A stretch of DNA of 64,000 nucleotides from Bacteroidota bacterium (GTDB taxonomy: Bacteria; Bacteroidota; Bacteroidia; Bacteroidales; FEN-979). The DNA lies in assembly GCA_026391735.1 (NCBI GenBank), contig JAPLDL010000021.1:62001-126000 (forward strand), read 5' to 3'. The position numbers were made by a program, and so were the translations under genes. Positions 1 to 8,954 of the stretch are shown piece after piece. Positions within the stretch are counted from its first letter, which is position 1. Each line of letters opens with the position of its first letter. The notes under the pieces are model-generated. The model worked only from the letters and a program-made list of their open reading frames with translations. It ran no database searches and was not told where the DNA came from.

Positions 1-363
1 TTTGTTTTGAATGACACTCTGTCAAAACAGGGAGCCTTCGGGGTAGAAAAAGGGAAGAAAATGAGAGCTGAAATGGGCCCCTTTGTCAGGACCGAACTGA
101 ACAAGGATTTGGCCAAGAATATCAATATCACGACATCGCTTGAATTGTTCACCGATTACTTTCATAGTTTCGGGTGCATCGACGTCAACTGGAATGTATT
201 GTTCACTCTCAAAGTCAACAAATGGCTGGCTACCATCATAAATTGCCAGGTTATTTATGATGATGACACGATGATCCAAACCAATCCTCCTGAACCTGCA
301 ACCGGTCCCCGTACGCAGCTCAAGGAAACAATAGGCGTGGGCTTATCCTATAAATTCCATTAA
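1..363 (+). CDS. Outer-membrane beta-barrel protein, DUF3078-like (C-terminal part)
   Basis: The reading frame is open from the first base of the window, so this is the 3' end of a gene that begins upstream; the TTG at position 7 is not a credible start. The visible 120 residues end in GVGLSYKF plus His, the aromatic last strand typical of Bacteroidota outer-membrane barrels. The phrases DVNWNVLFTLKVNKW, VIYDDD and GPRTQLKE match what I remember of the DUF3078 family, whose function is not established. The family call is from memory and the N-terminus is not visible. No partner is evident downstream, where a separate promoter box begins the next gene. Confidence 0.6.
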   Translation, partial: FVLNDTLSKQGAFGVEKGKKMRAEMGPFVRTELNKDLAKNINITTSLELFTDYFHSFGCIDVNWNVLFTLKVNKWLATIINCQVIYDDDTMIQTNPPEPATGPRTQLKETIGVGLSYKFH

Positions 364-404
364 CCATGCCGACTGACGATTTCCGGCTGGCTCTGAAAAT
401 TTAA

Positions 405-412
405 TACCTTTG
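405..412 (+). promoter_or_regulatory. TAnnTTTG promoter box (TACCTTTG)
   Basis: TACCTTTG matches the Bacteroidota -7 consensus TAnnTTTG and lies 36 bp before the ATG at 448. No clear -33 TTTG partner is seen, so the call rests on the -7 box and its position alone. Confidence 0.4.
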
Positions 413-447
413 ACGACATTATCTGCAATCAATAAAATCGACAACCC

Positions 448-723
448 ATGGCCCATCACGATTTATATGACGATCACAGTTTGACCCACGAGGAACTGAA
501 ATACAGGGAACACACCGAAAGGGCAGCCCATTTCATTAAAATTGACCTCTTCCGCTCTGCAAGGGAGGAATTCAAAGCGGCTCTTGAATACAGGCCGGGA
601 GATGAACAATGTCTGTCGGGAATCTCTCAAATGAACGACAATATTCAAAGAGATAAAAAAGTTGTTTTTGTGGTTGTACCTGTCGTGATTGCAATTATTG
701 CAGCCATCGCAATATTTAACTGA
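448..723 (+). CDS. Small TPR-like protein with C-terminal membrane anchor
   Basis: This 91-residue protein has no signal peptide. Residues 15-65 form a charged helical hairpin pair (AAHFIKIDLFRSAREEF, then KAALEYRPGD) that reads like one TPR unit. Residues 71-90 are a continuous hydrophobic segment that should anchor it in the inner membrane with the helical part in the cytoplasm. A TPR unit suggests protein binding, but no partner can be named. It has its own promoter box at 405 and converges on the sensor kinase gene with only four bases between the stop codons. I do not recognise a named family. Confidence 0.7.
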   Translation: MAHHDLYDDHSLTHEELKYREHTERAAHFIKIDLFRSAREEFKAALEYRPGDEQCLSGISQMNDNIQRDKKVVFVVVPVVIAIIAAIAIFN

Positions 724-727
724 CAAA

Positions 728-3700
728 CTAGGCTTTGATCAGTTCATCGATCAGGCTCAGCAGTATGTCTTTTGTGACAGGTTTGGCAAGATAAGAAGAG
801 AATCCTAATGAAATAAGCCTGTCGCGGTCTCCTATCGAGGCATATCCGGTCAGCGCCACTATAGGTACATTTTTGTATTCGGAGAGTTTACGGATCTCGA
901 GCATAGCCTGGATGCCATCCATCCCAGGTCCGAGGTTGATATCCATAAGAATAATGTCGAAATGTTTTTGTCTCGAACTCTCAATAGCTGCTTTTGCGTC
1001 CAGCGCCGAATAAGCCATACAGGTATCCTGAATATAGAGTGTGAGAAGCTGGAGGTTTACCAGATTATCTTCAACCACCAATACCGTTGGGTTGTTTTTC
1101 GGTCCGGTTTGAGAAGGAAGTTTTTCCTGGGTTTTCTCCGGAAGAGGTTCCGGCTTTTGTTCGAAAGCAGCTCCTGCTGAAGGAAGGATCACAATAAATT
1201 CGGAACCTTCACCGACTTTGCTCTTTAGCCTTATCTCTCCATTAAGAAGGTTGGCAATTCTCTTACTGATTGTAAGTCCGAGGCCTGAGCCTTCAAACTT
1301 GCGGCCATATCCTTCGCTGACTTGCCGGAAAGTCTCAAAAATCAGGTCGAAATTCTCCGCCGCTATTCCGATCCCGGTATCCCTGACTGAAATGGCAATA
1401 TAAGCTTTTCCTCCTTCATTAAGCTCGATCGATTCGATAGAAATGCTTCCTGACTCAGTATATTTGACAGCATTGTCGATAAGACATCTCAGCATATGCT
1501 GCAACAGGTAGTCGTCACCAAGTATCTGCATGTATGCAGGAACATTCAAAATCAAGGTGAGATTTTTTCTTTTGATCAGAGGTTCGTAATTGGAAAGCAC
1601 CTTGAGCAAGCTTTTTTTAATACTTAATGGAAGGAATTTCCTGTTGACTTTATCCGACTCCAGATGTGAAAGGTCCATGATTGCATCCAGTGTATCCATG
1701 AGCCTTCTTCCCGAAATCAGTATATTTTCGGCCTTCGCCCTTGCTTCAGGGTCCAACAGATCGTTAGTGAGAATCTCAGCAAAGCCGAGTATGCCGTTCA
1801 TTGGTGTACGCAGTTCATGGTTCATATTGGCCAGAAGGGAGGATGTAAGCCTGGAGGAAACCTCTGCCCGCTGTTTCTGCACTATCAGCTCCTGTTGCAT
1901 TTTCATACGTTGAATCGATAATGCGATCTGTTCCGAAACAAAAATCAAAACATCCACTTCGTGCTCCCCGTAACGGATCTTGGGATTGTAACTCTGAACC
2001 ACCAGGGCCCCTAACACCTCTTTGTCAATCTTCAGGGGAACCCCTAACCAGTCAATAGCCGGTGTGCCTTTGACCTGGATGATCCCTCGGTCAACGAAAT
2101 ACTGTATGTCTTCAGGTTTTGCCAGAAGATGCTTGCCCGTGCGGAGCACAATATCGGTAAGGGTATTTCCCCGTTTCCTAGGTGCCGGAGCAGCGTCATT
2201 TTCATCAATATAATAAGGGAAGCTGATCGTTTCACCATCCTGTTCCACAAGGGCAATGAACAAATTTCGGGCATCCATAAGGTCCCCGATCACGATATGG
2301 ATATTTGCGAAAAGATCATTCAGGTCTTTTGCTGAATGAGCCAGTTCGGATATCCTGTATACTGCACCCTTGACTTTTTCGGATTGAATAACATCAGAAA
2401 TATCCTTGTTGATCGTTATTATCCCAAGCACATTTCCCTGTTCATCTTTAAGCTGGGATGTAGATGACAGTATGTAAGCCGTACTTCCATCCTTTCGTTT
2501 ATGGACCAGCTCCCCTTTCCAGGATCCTTTTTGGGCAAGTTCCTCAAAAATACCGTCTCTTCCTGCCCCGGGAAAATCAACCCTCAATGATCCTCCTCCG
2601 AACTTTCCAACCACCTCATCGGCCTTCCATCCGTAAATCCTTTCAGCACCCTTGTTCCAGCTCTGAATGATCATATCCTTATCGAAGGTTATAATAGCAT
2701 CACTGATCTCCTGGAGCAGGGCATTCATATACCTGATCTGCTCTTCATCCATCTGAGATTTTTGCTGGAAACTGAACTTGGACTTGTAATGGTCCAGCTG
2801 CTGGCTTTTCCATATCAGGGCAGCCGAAATAGTAACCACCAGAAGGAAAATAACAATATACAGTGTAAGATTTATCGCACCTTTCTGCAAGGGAGCGTTA
2901 AGTTCACTTCGGTCAATCTTGCATACGATCCACCAGTTTGTGCCTTCAATATGACGAAGCTCTGCCAAAACAGGAACCCCCCTGTAATCCCTGGCATTGG
3001 CAAGCATCAGCGATCCTTTCATCGGGACCGTTTTACTGATCTCATCAGTTTCTGAGGGGGTTGTGAAGGCAATAACTTTCTCGGGCTTCACCTTGCTTGA
3101 TGAAAGGTAAAACGTGGATTTCGAATCATGGTAAAGAAGTATATTTTCGGCCGTAACACGTTTCACCGGCCAGGAAGCAAGACTGGGAAAGAGGTTCCTG
3201 GAAGGATCAATATAAAAGACAGCATAGCCAATCAGGTTCCCCTTGTTCAACAGGACCGTAGAAGAGGTGAGAAAAAAAGAACCATCCTTGTATCTGCTGA
3301 CATCCGACAGTACTACCTTTCCCGGGATTAAACGATCCCTTTCAGCTTTTGTCAGTCCGGCCGACCATGGCCCCAGGTTATCGCCGGAAAGGTTAAAGAC
3401 CTTTCTGCCTGCTGTATCAAACAGGACTATGTTTGAATATCCATGATTGCGGCGGATGGGGCTGAGCCAGTTATGAATCGCCTGCCTGTGCCCGGGACTT
3501 CCGGGTGCCTTGAGCAGCGCATCGAAATGTAAGATAAACTCAGGACTTCCAGCGATATAAACGCTTTCAGATTTTCTTTCTTCAATCCATTCGTTTATCT
3601 CGTGGACCTTAAAACTTGCAACTGCTGAAAGAAACTCCTTATGGACTGTGATTATATCATCTCTCTGGTGAATGTAATAAAAATGCCCCCCTGTAAACAA

Positions 3701-3781
3701 TCCCGCCACCAGCAGAAGAACAAACATTAAGTGTTTCCACTGAAGCCTGAAGTTGCTTTTCGGAAGATCAGCCAGGTTCAT
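728..3781 (-). CDS. Hybrid sensor histidine kinase (sensor-PAS-GAF-HisKA-HATPase-REC)
   Basis: This 1017-residue inner-membrane kinase has two transmembrane helices (about 16-35 and 303-324) enclosing a ~265-residue periplasmic sensor that resembles a double-Cache domain. A PAS domain (345-465), a GAF domain (475-625), HisKA (645-715), HATPase (760-875) and a receiver (898-1015) follow. The phosphoacceptor is His655 in NHELRTPMNG. ATP-site motifs are Asn770, DTGIG at 801 and GSGLGL at 831. The receiver has Asp905, phospho-acceptor Asp947, Thr978 and Lys1000. There is no AraC-type DNA-binding domain, so it is not an HTCS regulator, and the output must pass through another protein not seen here. 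It is transcribed divergently from glgB, with a TACCTTTG box 22 bp before its ATG. The signal sensed is unknown. Confidence 0.93.
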   Translation of the reverse strand: MNLADLPKSNFRLQWKHLMFVLLLVAGLFTGGHFYYIHQRDDIITVHKEFLSAVASFKVHEINEWIEERKSESVYIAGSPEFILHFDALLKAPGSPGHRQAIHNWLSPIRRNHGYSNIVLFDTAGRKVFNLSGDNLGPWSAGLTKAERDRLIPGKVVLSDVSRYKDGSFFLTSSTVLLNKGNLIGYAVFYIDPSRNLFPSLASWPVKRVTAENILLYHDSKSTFYLSSSKVKPEKVIAFTTPSETDEISKTVPMKGSLMLANARDYRGVPVLAELRHIEGTNWWIVCKIDRSELNAPLQKGAINLTLYIVIFLLVVTISAALIWKSQQLDHYKSKFSFQQKSQMDEEQIRYMNALLQEISDAIITFDKDMIIQSWNKGAERIYGWKADEVVGKFGGGSLRVDFPGAGRDGIFEELAQKGSWKGELVHKRKDGSTAYILSSTSQLKDEQGNVLGIITINKDISDVIQSEKVKGAVYRISELAHSAKDLNDLFANIHIVIGDLMDARNLFIALVEQDGETISFPYYIDENDAAPAPRKRGNTLTDIVLRTGKHLLAKPEDIQYFVDRGIIQVKGTPAIDWLGVPLKIDKEVLGALVVQSYNPKIRYGEHEVDVLIFVSEQIALSIQRMKMQQELIVQKQRAEVSSRLTSSLLANMNHELRTPMNGILGFAEILTNDLLDPEARAKAENILISGRRLMDTLDAIMDLSHLESDKVNRKFLPLSIKKSLLKVLSNYEPLIKRKNLTLILNVPAYMQILGDDYLLQHMLRCLIDNAVKYTESGSISIESIELNEGGKAYIAISVRDTGIGIAAENFDLIFETFRQVSEGYGRKFEGSGLGLTISKRIANLLNGEIRLKSKVGEGSEFIVILPSAGAAFEQKPEPLPEKTQEKLPSQTGPKNNPTVLVVEDNLVNLQLLTLYIQDTCMAYSALDAKAAIESSRQKHFDIILMDINLGPGMDGIQAMLEIRKLSEYKNVPIVALTGYASIGDRDRLISLGFSSYLAKPVTKDILLSLIDELIKA

Positions 3782-3802
3782 ACAGGTATGCTAATAATAA
3801 TT

Positions 3803-3810
3803 CAAAGGTA
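3803..3810 (-). promoter_or_regulatory. TAnnTTTG promoter box for the sensor kinase
   Basis: Read on the minus strand this is TACCTTTG, 22 bp upstream of the kinase ATG. It sits back to back with the glgB box at 3857-3864, giving a compact divergent promoter region. Confidence 0.45.
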
Positions 3811-3856
3811 TGAAATTTTATTCTTTTTTCAAACCCGTTTCTTTCATCTTTTTATG

Positions 3857-3864
3857 TATGTTTG
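3857..3864 (+). promoter_or_regulatory. TAnnTTTG promoter box for glgB
   Basis: TATGTTTG fits the Bacteroidota -7 consensus. It lies downstream of an in-frame ATG at 3810 and 26 bp before the ATG at 3891. If it is used, the transcript would start near 3871, which rules out the upstream ATG. Confidence 0.45.
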
Positions 3865-3890
3865 TATACCATCATAAAAACAAGGGGACC

Positions 3891-5939
3891 ATGGAAACTG
3901 GCAAACCACAGAAAATGAAACTTGTGAAGAATGACCCCTGGCTTGAACCGGTTGCACAAGAGGTATCCGACAGATATGGCAGATATCAGGATGCGATTAA
4001 AGGGATCAAAGCTGATTGGAAGTCCCTTTTAAAATTTGCAGATGCGTATTTATGGTATGGACTTCATCATGACCGTAAACACAAAAGATGGATTTACAGA
4101 GAATGGGCACCGCATGCACAGGATGTTTATCTTTTTGGCGATTTCAATAGCTGGCAGCGTTATGCGAACAGGCTGAACAGGGATAAATACGGGAACTGGG
4201 AGATTTTCCTTCCCGATGAGATCTATGGAGAACGATTCATTCACCAGGGAAAAATTAAAGTCATGGTCCATTCAGAGCTCGGATGGAATGAACGTCTCCC
4301 CGCCTATATAACCAGGGTGGTTCAGGATCAGGTCACGAAAGACTTCTCGGGGCAGATCTGGGAGCCGACAGCCGAATTTGACTGGGAGAACGATAATTTC
4401 AAGCTCAGCAGCCTCGATGATCTTTTCATTTATGAATGCCATCCGGGCATGGCTCAGGAACGCGAAGGAATCGGAACTTTCCTGGAGTTTGCGGATGACC
4501 TTATCCCATATATCAAAAACGCCGGGTATAATGTGATCCAGCTCATGGCTATTGCCGAACATCCCTATTATGGTTCATTCGGATATCATGTGACGAATTA
4601 CTTTGCCGTTTCCAGTCGTTTTGGGACACCCGAAGAGCTGAAATACCTGATTAAAAAAGCCCATGAACAAGGTATAGCAGTCATCATGGACCTGGTTCAT
4701 TCCCATGCCGCAAAGAACACCAATGAAGGCCTCAACATGTTTGACGGCAGTGACCATCAGTATTTCCATGCCGGCCCCAGGGGGAACCATCCTCACTGGG
4801 ATTCCAAATGTTTCGATTATGGGAAAAATGAAGTCAGGCAGTTCCTTCTTTCCAATGTCAAATACTGGCTGAAGGAGTTTCATTTTGATGGTTTCCGCTT
4901 CGACGGGGTAACATCCATGATGTATTTTGATCATGGCTACCGTGAAGTCTGGGACCGTGACGGGTATTTCAAAGAAGGGGTTGAATGGGATGCCATCACC
5001 TACCTCCAGCTGGCTAATACCCTTGCTCACCAGGTTAAGGCATCGGCACTTACAATTGCCGAAGATGTGACCGGAATGCCCGGATTATGCAGACCTGTGA
5101 AAGAAGGAGGGATCGGTTTCGACTTCAGGCTTGGAATGGCTCTTCCTGATTACTGGATTAAAATACTCAAAGAAAAGAAAGACGAAGAATGGGATATCCA
5201 TGAAATGTGGACGGTGATGAGCGACAGGCTGCCTGATGTGAAGACCATCGCTTATTGTGAGTCTCATGACCAGGCCCTGGTTGGCGATCAGACTATTGCA
5301 TTTCGCCTGATGCAAAGCGAGATTTACTTTAAGATGAGCAGGGAGGAAGAGAGCCATATCATTGACCGCGGCATAGCCTTGCATAAAATGATCCGCCTGT
5401 TTACACTATCTCTCGGGGGCCAGGCCTACCTTAACTTCATGGGCAATGAATTCGGGCATCCCGACTGGATCGATTTTCCGCGGGAAGGCAATAACTGGAG
5501 CCACCAGTACGCCCGCCGCCAATGGTCTTTGGTGCAGAATTACAACCTTAAATACAGGTTCCTTGGCGAATTTGACAAGCAGATGCTGAAGCTGGCCAGA
5601 TCCTACGGTATTCTGGAAGCTAATTTCGGAAAACAGATATGGATGGATCATCAGAATAAAACAATCATTTTCGAAAAATCCGGTTTGCTGTTCATTTTCA
5701 ACTTCCATCCGTTTAACTCCATTCCTGATTATGCCTTTACTATTCCTCAACCGGGCGACTATCATCTGATCCTGAATTCTGATTCAAAGGAATTCGGAGG
5801 CCATGGAAGACTGAACGAGGAAATAATACATATAAGCATCTTTAATCCGAGTGACAGCACACACTCACTAAAAATATACAATATCAACCGCACGGTTCAG
5901 GTATTTGAAAGAATCCTGGCTGACGACAAACATAAATAA
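3891..5939 (+). CDS. glgB: 1,4-alpha-glucan branching enzyme (GH13)
   Basis: The enzyme transfers alpha-1,4 segments to form alpha-1,6 branches in glycogen and acts in the cytoplasm. The 682-residue protein has an N-terminal CBM48 (about 65-160, with WAPHAQDVYLFGDFNSW) and a GH13 barrel. The four GH13 regions are visible: DLVHSH, GFRFDGV with nucleophile Asp338, IAEDVTG with acid/base Glu391, and ESHDQ with Asp460. The sequence style (YECHPGMAQEREGIG) resembles the eukaryote-like GH13_8 branch rather than the E. coli type. I prefer the ATG at 3891: it follows an AAGGGG stretch and a promoter box at 3857, and the upstream extension from 3810 would add 27 residues unlike the family. It heads an eleven-gene run. 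Glycogen synthase is not in the window. Confidence 0.93.
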   Translation: METGKPQKMKLVKNDPWLEPVAQEVSDRYGRYQDAIKGIKADWKSLLKFADAYLWYGLHHDRKHKRWIYREWAPHAQDVYLFGDFNSWQRYANRLNRDKYGNWEIFLPDEIYGERFIHQGKIKVMVHSELGWNERLPAYITRVVQDQVTKDFSGQIWEPTAEFDWENDNFKLSSLDDLFIYECHPGMAQEREGIGTFLEFADDLIPYIKNAGYNVIQLMAIAEHPYYGSFGYHVTNYFAVSSRFGTPEELKYLIKKAHEQGIAVIMDLVHSHAAKNTNEGLNMFDGSDHQYFHAGPRGNHPHWDSKCFDYGKNEVRQFLLSNVKYWLKEFHFDGFRFDGVTSMMYFDHGYREVWDRDGYFKEGVEWDAITYLQLANTLAHQVKASALTIAEDVTGMPGLCRPVKEGGIGFDFRLGMALPDYWIKILKEKKDEEWDIHEMWTVMSDRLPDVKTIAYCESHDQALVGDQTIAFRLMQSEIYFKMSREEESHIIDRGIALHKMIRLFTLSLGGQAYLNFMGNEFGHPDWIDFPREGNNWSHQYARRQWSLVQNYNLKYRFLGEFDKQMLKLARSYGILEANFGKQIWMDHQNKTIIFEKSGLLFIFNFHPFNSIPDYAFTIPQPGDYHLILNSDSKEFGGHGRLNEEIIHISIFNPSDSTHSLKIYNINRTVQVFERILADDKHK

Positions 5940-5949
5940 GCCACAAACT

Positions 5950-7293
5950 ATGCGAGAAAAACCGAACCTGCGCTTCTGGCAGATCTGGAATATGAGTTTT
6001 GGCTTTCTCGGGATCCAGTTCGGCTGGGGCCTGCAGATGGCTAATATGAGCGCTATCTATTCATATCTTGGTGCAAGGCCCAGTCAGATAGCCTTGCTCT
6101 GGCTTGCAGCCCCGGTCACGGGTGTTATCATCCAACCCCTGATAGGGCAGGCCAGTGACCGCACATGGACAAGGCTTGGTCGCCGCCGGCCGTATATCCT
6201 GGTGGGAGCCATACTGGCTTCCCTGGCTCTTATCTTTATGCCTAATTCTCCTACGTTCTGGGTTGCAGCAGGCCTGCTTTGGGTTCTCGACGGGACCATC
6301 AATGCCAGCATGCAACCCTTCAGGGCCATGGTGGCCGACAATCTCCCCGAGGAACAGAACTCCCAGGGTTTCGCCATACAATCGCTCTTTATAGGTCTTG
6401 GGGGCACTATTGCCTCCGCCCTGCCCTGGATGATGACAAACTGGTTCGGAATTGCACAGGACAAAGCCGGCCAGGGACATATCCCGACTTCAGTCACCCT
6501 ATCCTTCTATATCGGTGCTGTTGCTTTTATCGGTGCTGTTTTATGGACTGTATTTTCAACAAAAGAGATCCCTCCTGATGAAAAGGAGATCACCGAGATC
6601 AGGTCACGGAAATTTGACTGGACCCTTGGCCTTGGTGAGATTGTAAGGCTCACAGGCCACCTGCCTAAAAGGATGTGGGAACTCGGACTGGTTCAGTTTT
6701 TTACCTGGATCGGCATGTTCTGCTTATGGGTTTATTTTTCCCCTGCCATCGCAGGTAATGTGTTTCATGCAAAAGAAGGTACTATTGAAATGGAATCTTC
6801 AGGTGCATGGGCAGGATTCTGCTTCGCCATGTACAATGCCGTTTGTTTTTTATTCTCATTTGTCCTGCTCCGGGTCACAAAATATACAGGGCCAAAACTG
6901 ATTCATACCCTCTGCCTGGCCATTGGAGCCATCGGCCTGCTGAGCATCCCCCTGATGACCGGAAAATTCGAGCTGCTTTTCTCTATGACCTGCGTGGGTA
7001 TTGCATGGTCAAGCATACTCTCCATGCCCTATGCCATGCTAACACCGGCTTTACCCCCTGATAAATTAGGTGTCATGATGGGGATCTTTAACCTGTTCAT
7101 TGTTATCCCTCAGGTTATTGCCTCAAGCCTGCTTGGATATGTGATCGGACTTTTCTTTTCTGGAAAACCCATGAGTGCAATGATCATTGGCGGAGTATGT
7201 TTCGCCATTGCTTCGGTAGCAACAATGATTGTGGTGACCTACCGGAAAAGCACCTATGTTGATACGGTTGGCAAGATTGCAGCAGGACACTGA
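5950..7293 (+). CDS. MFS sugar permease, SLC45/maltose-type
   Basis: This 447-residue protein has about twelve hydrophobic helices and the motif RLGRRRPYILVG after the third helix, which is the hallmark of the SLC45/sucrose-maltose branch of the major facilitator superfamily. Its likely role is proton-coupled uptake of maltose or maltodextrins across the inner membrane; the substrate is inferred from context. The start is the ATG at 5950, 11 bp after the glgB stop. An in-frame TTG at 5905 lies inside glgB and is less likely. A second, related permease lies at 12350 in the same run, so the two may divide short and longer glucans or import and export between them. Confidence 0.85.
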   Translation: MREKPNLRFWQIWNMSFGFLGIQFGWGLQMANMSAIYSYLGARPSQIALLWLAAPVTGVIIQPLIGQASDRTWTRLGRRRPYILVGAILASLALIFMPNSPTFWVAAGLLWVLDGTINASMQPFRAMVADNLPEEQNSQGFAIQSLFIGLGGTIASALPWMMTNWFGIAQDKAGQGHIPTSVTLSFYIGAVAFIGAVLWTVFSTKEIPPDEKEITEIRSRKFDWTLGLGEIVRLTGHLPKRMWELGLVQFFTWIGMFCLWVYFSPAIAGNVFHAKEGTIEMESSGAWAGFCFAMYNAVCFLFSFVLLRVTKYTGPKLIHTLCLAIGAIGLLSIPLMTGKFELLFSMTCVGIAWSSILSMPYAMLTPALPPDKLGVMMGIFNLFIVIPQVIASSLLGYVIGLFFSGKPMSAMIIGGVCFAIASVATMIVVTYRKSTYVDTVGKIAAGH

Positions 7294-7334
7294 TGAAGCT
7301 TTGTAATATGTCTGATAAACACTGTATGATCTGA

Positions 7335-8930
7335 ATGAAAAGTTCCAAAATACTTACGTTGGCAATGGCCTGCATGCTGATGGCAATGTATGCCTGTAAT
7401 ACGAATCCTCATCCGCCTTCAGCAATGAAACTTCCCGGAAACGAGAATTCAGCCAGGGCTTATGCAAAAGCCGAAAATGATTACTCGCATCAATGGCTGG
7501 ATCGTTTCAGCAAACTCTCAAGCACCATCAATGAGGAAATCATCAGCCGGGCTTACACTTTTCCTTACCAACAGACAGTAGGCAACGACAGCGTGCTTGA
7601 GGCAGGTGAAACATGGTCACTAATTGTCAGAAACCATAAGGAAGTTCATGCCGTTTCCATTGCAAAAGCCGAGGATCACATCATTTATACAGAAAATGAC
7701 CCGGCATTCAATGTCGGCCTGCGATGCTCTTCTTCAAAAGATTTCATCTTTATTGAGAGCAAGTCAGCTGAGACTTCAGAAGTGCGCTTGCTGCCTTTCT
7801 CCTGTAAATCATTAAAACCTGTTCTGATATCGGAGCGCAATCAAGGTATTGTATACCAGGCAGAGCATTTCGGGGGAGGTAACCTTTGGATCCTGTCAAA
7901 TGAGAAGGCACCCATGCGCTGCATATTCATTGCCCCTGTCGCTTCGCCAGCCCCGTCGGGGTGGAGAGCTGCCGTGAGGGAGAACGACAGCGTCTTTATT
8001 GATAATTATACCGTTATCAACCTCAAGTATATGGTGCTGGTTCAAAGAAAGCACCTGAGCACATCCATTGAAATTACAAATCTTTACCAGGATAACAATG
8101 AGTCGGGTATTGTGAACAAGATCAATTTTCCTGAGCCTGAAGGCCAGGTATCAGAGCTTGCATACGATAAAAACGAGGATAAGCTGATATTCAACTATTC
8201 CAGTATTATAACCCCTCCTACCTGTTACACCTACGGGATACATTCAATGCATATGGGTATCCGATGGAAAAAGCAGGTTAAGAACTATGTCCAGGACGAT
8301 TATAAAGCCGAAATAATATGGGCCAGGGACAAGTATAACAAGAGGATTCCGGTCTCCATCATCAGCAAAAGGGATTATGAAAGGAAAGAAAACCCTTGCC
8401 CTGTGCTGTTGTTTGTTGAATCAGGGAAGCCCTGTGCGCAGGACGACAATTTCAATCCCATGGTCCTGAGCCTGCTGAACCGGGGTTTTTACATTGCCAG
8501 GGTACATCTGTCTCAGGATGGTTCAGACCCACAATCAGGCCGCGAAAAGGTAACCGCTGCGACAGCAGCACTGATTGAAAAAAAAATCACTGCTGCCGGC
8601 CTGATAGCAGTCATTGCAAATGGGGATGAAGGTTTGCAGGCATGGGATGCCGTTGTGGAACATTCTTCATGGTTCAGGGCCCTGCTGCTTGGCAACCCGG
8701 TATTTTCTCCACTTCCTGCAATGATCCCTGTTCCCTGGATGTACGTAATTGCCGATACGAACAGGCCCGGTAAAGGGTTCAAAACACTGACCTTGGTCTC
8801 TTCAATCAGGCAAAATCTGAAACCCGGGTCTACTTTGCTGGTCAGCAGTGGCAGTACCTCGGGCCAAAACCCTGAACCGGGTGCCAAACTGATCACATTT
8901 ATCCTGGAATCCTTTGGAATCAAGAAATAA
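7335..8930 (+). CDS. Inactive S9 oligopeptidase-like lipoprotein
   Basis: The 531-residue product starts with a lipoprotein signal ending at Cys21, so it should be membrane-anchored outside the cytoplasm. Residues 45-300 read like the beta-propeller of oligopeptidase B (S9A), and 320-531 like the following alpha/beta-hydrolase domain (IIWARDKYNKRIPVSI, then LLNRGFYIARVHL). The active site is gone. Where S9A enzymes have GGSAGG with the nucleophile Ser, this protein has NGDEG (429-433), and the C-terminal catalytic His region reads SSGSTSG. The hydrolase domain is also shorter than usual. The gene is otherwise intact and in frame, so it is a candidate pseudoenzyme with a binding or scaffold role rather than a decayed gene. 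It sits between a permease and malQ, a curious place for a peptidase homologue. Confidence 0.7.
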   Translation: MKSSKILTLAMACMLMAMYACNTNPHPPSAMKLPGNENSARAYAKAENDYSHQWLDRFSKLSSTINEEIISRAYTFPYQQTVGNDSVLEAGETWSLIVRNHKEVHAVSIAKAEDHIIYTENDPAFNVGLRCSSSKDFIFIESKSAETSEVRLLPFSCKSLKPVLISERNQGIVYQAEHFGGGNLWILSNEKAPMRCIFIAPVASPAPSGWRAAVRENDSVFIDNYTVINLKYMVLVQRKHLSTSIEITNLYQDNNESGIVNKINFPEPEGQVSELAYDKNEDKLIFNYSSIITPPTCYTYGIHSMHMGIRWKKQVKNYVQDDYKAEIIWARDKYNKRIPVSIISKRDYERKENPCPVLLFVESGKPCAQDDNFNPMVLSLLNRGFYIARVHLSQDGSDPQSGREKVTAATAALIEKKITAAGLIAVIANGDEGLQAWDAVVEHSSWFRALLLGNPVFSPLPAMIPVPWMYVIADTNRPGKGFKTLTLVSSIRQNLKPGSTLLVSSGSTSGQNPEPGAKLITFILESFGIKK

Positions 8931-8954
8931 TATGTACCATTTAACTTTAAACAA

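Noticed and set aside
728-3781. Hybrid kinase as an HTCS regulator of the starch locus
   Set aside because: The chain ends with a receiver domain and has neither an AraC-type DNA-binding domain nor the periplasmic propeller repeats of HTCS proteins.
3810-3890. Upstream in-frame ATG for glgB adding a hydrophobic N-terminus
   Set aside because: It would give a cytoplasmic glycogen enzyme a signal-like leader, and the probable promoter box at 3857 lies inside the extension.
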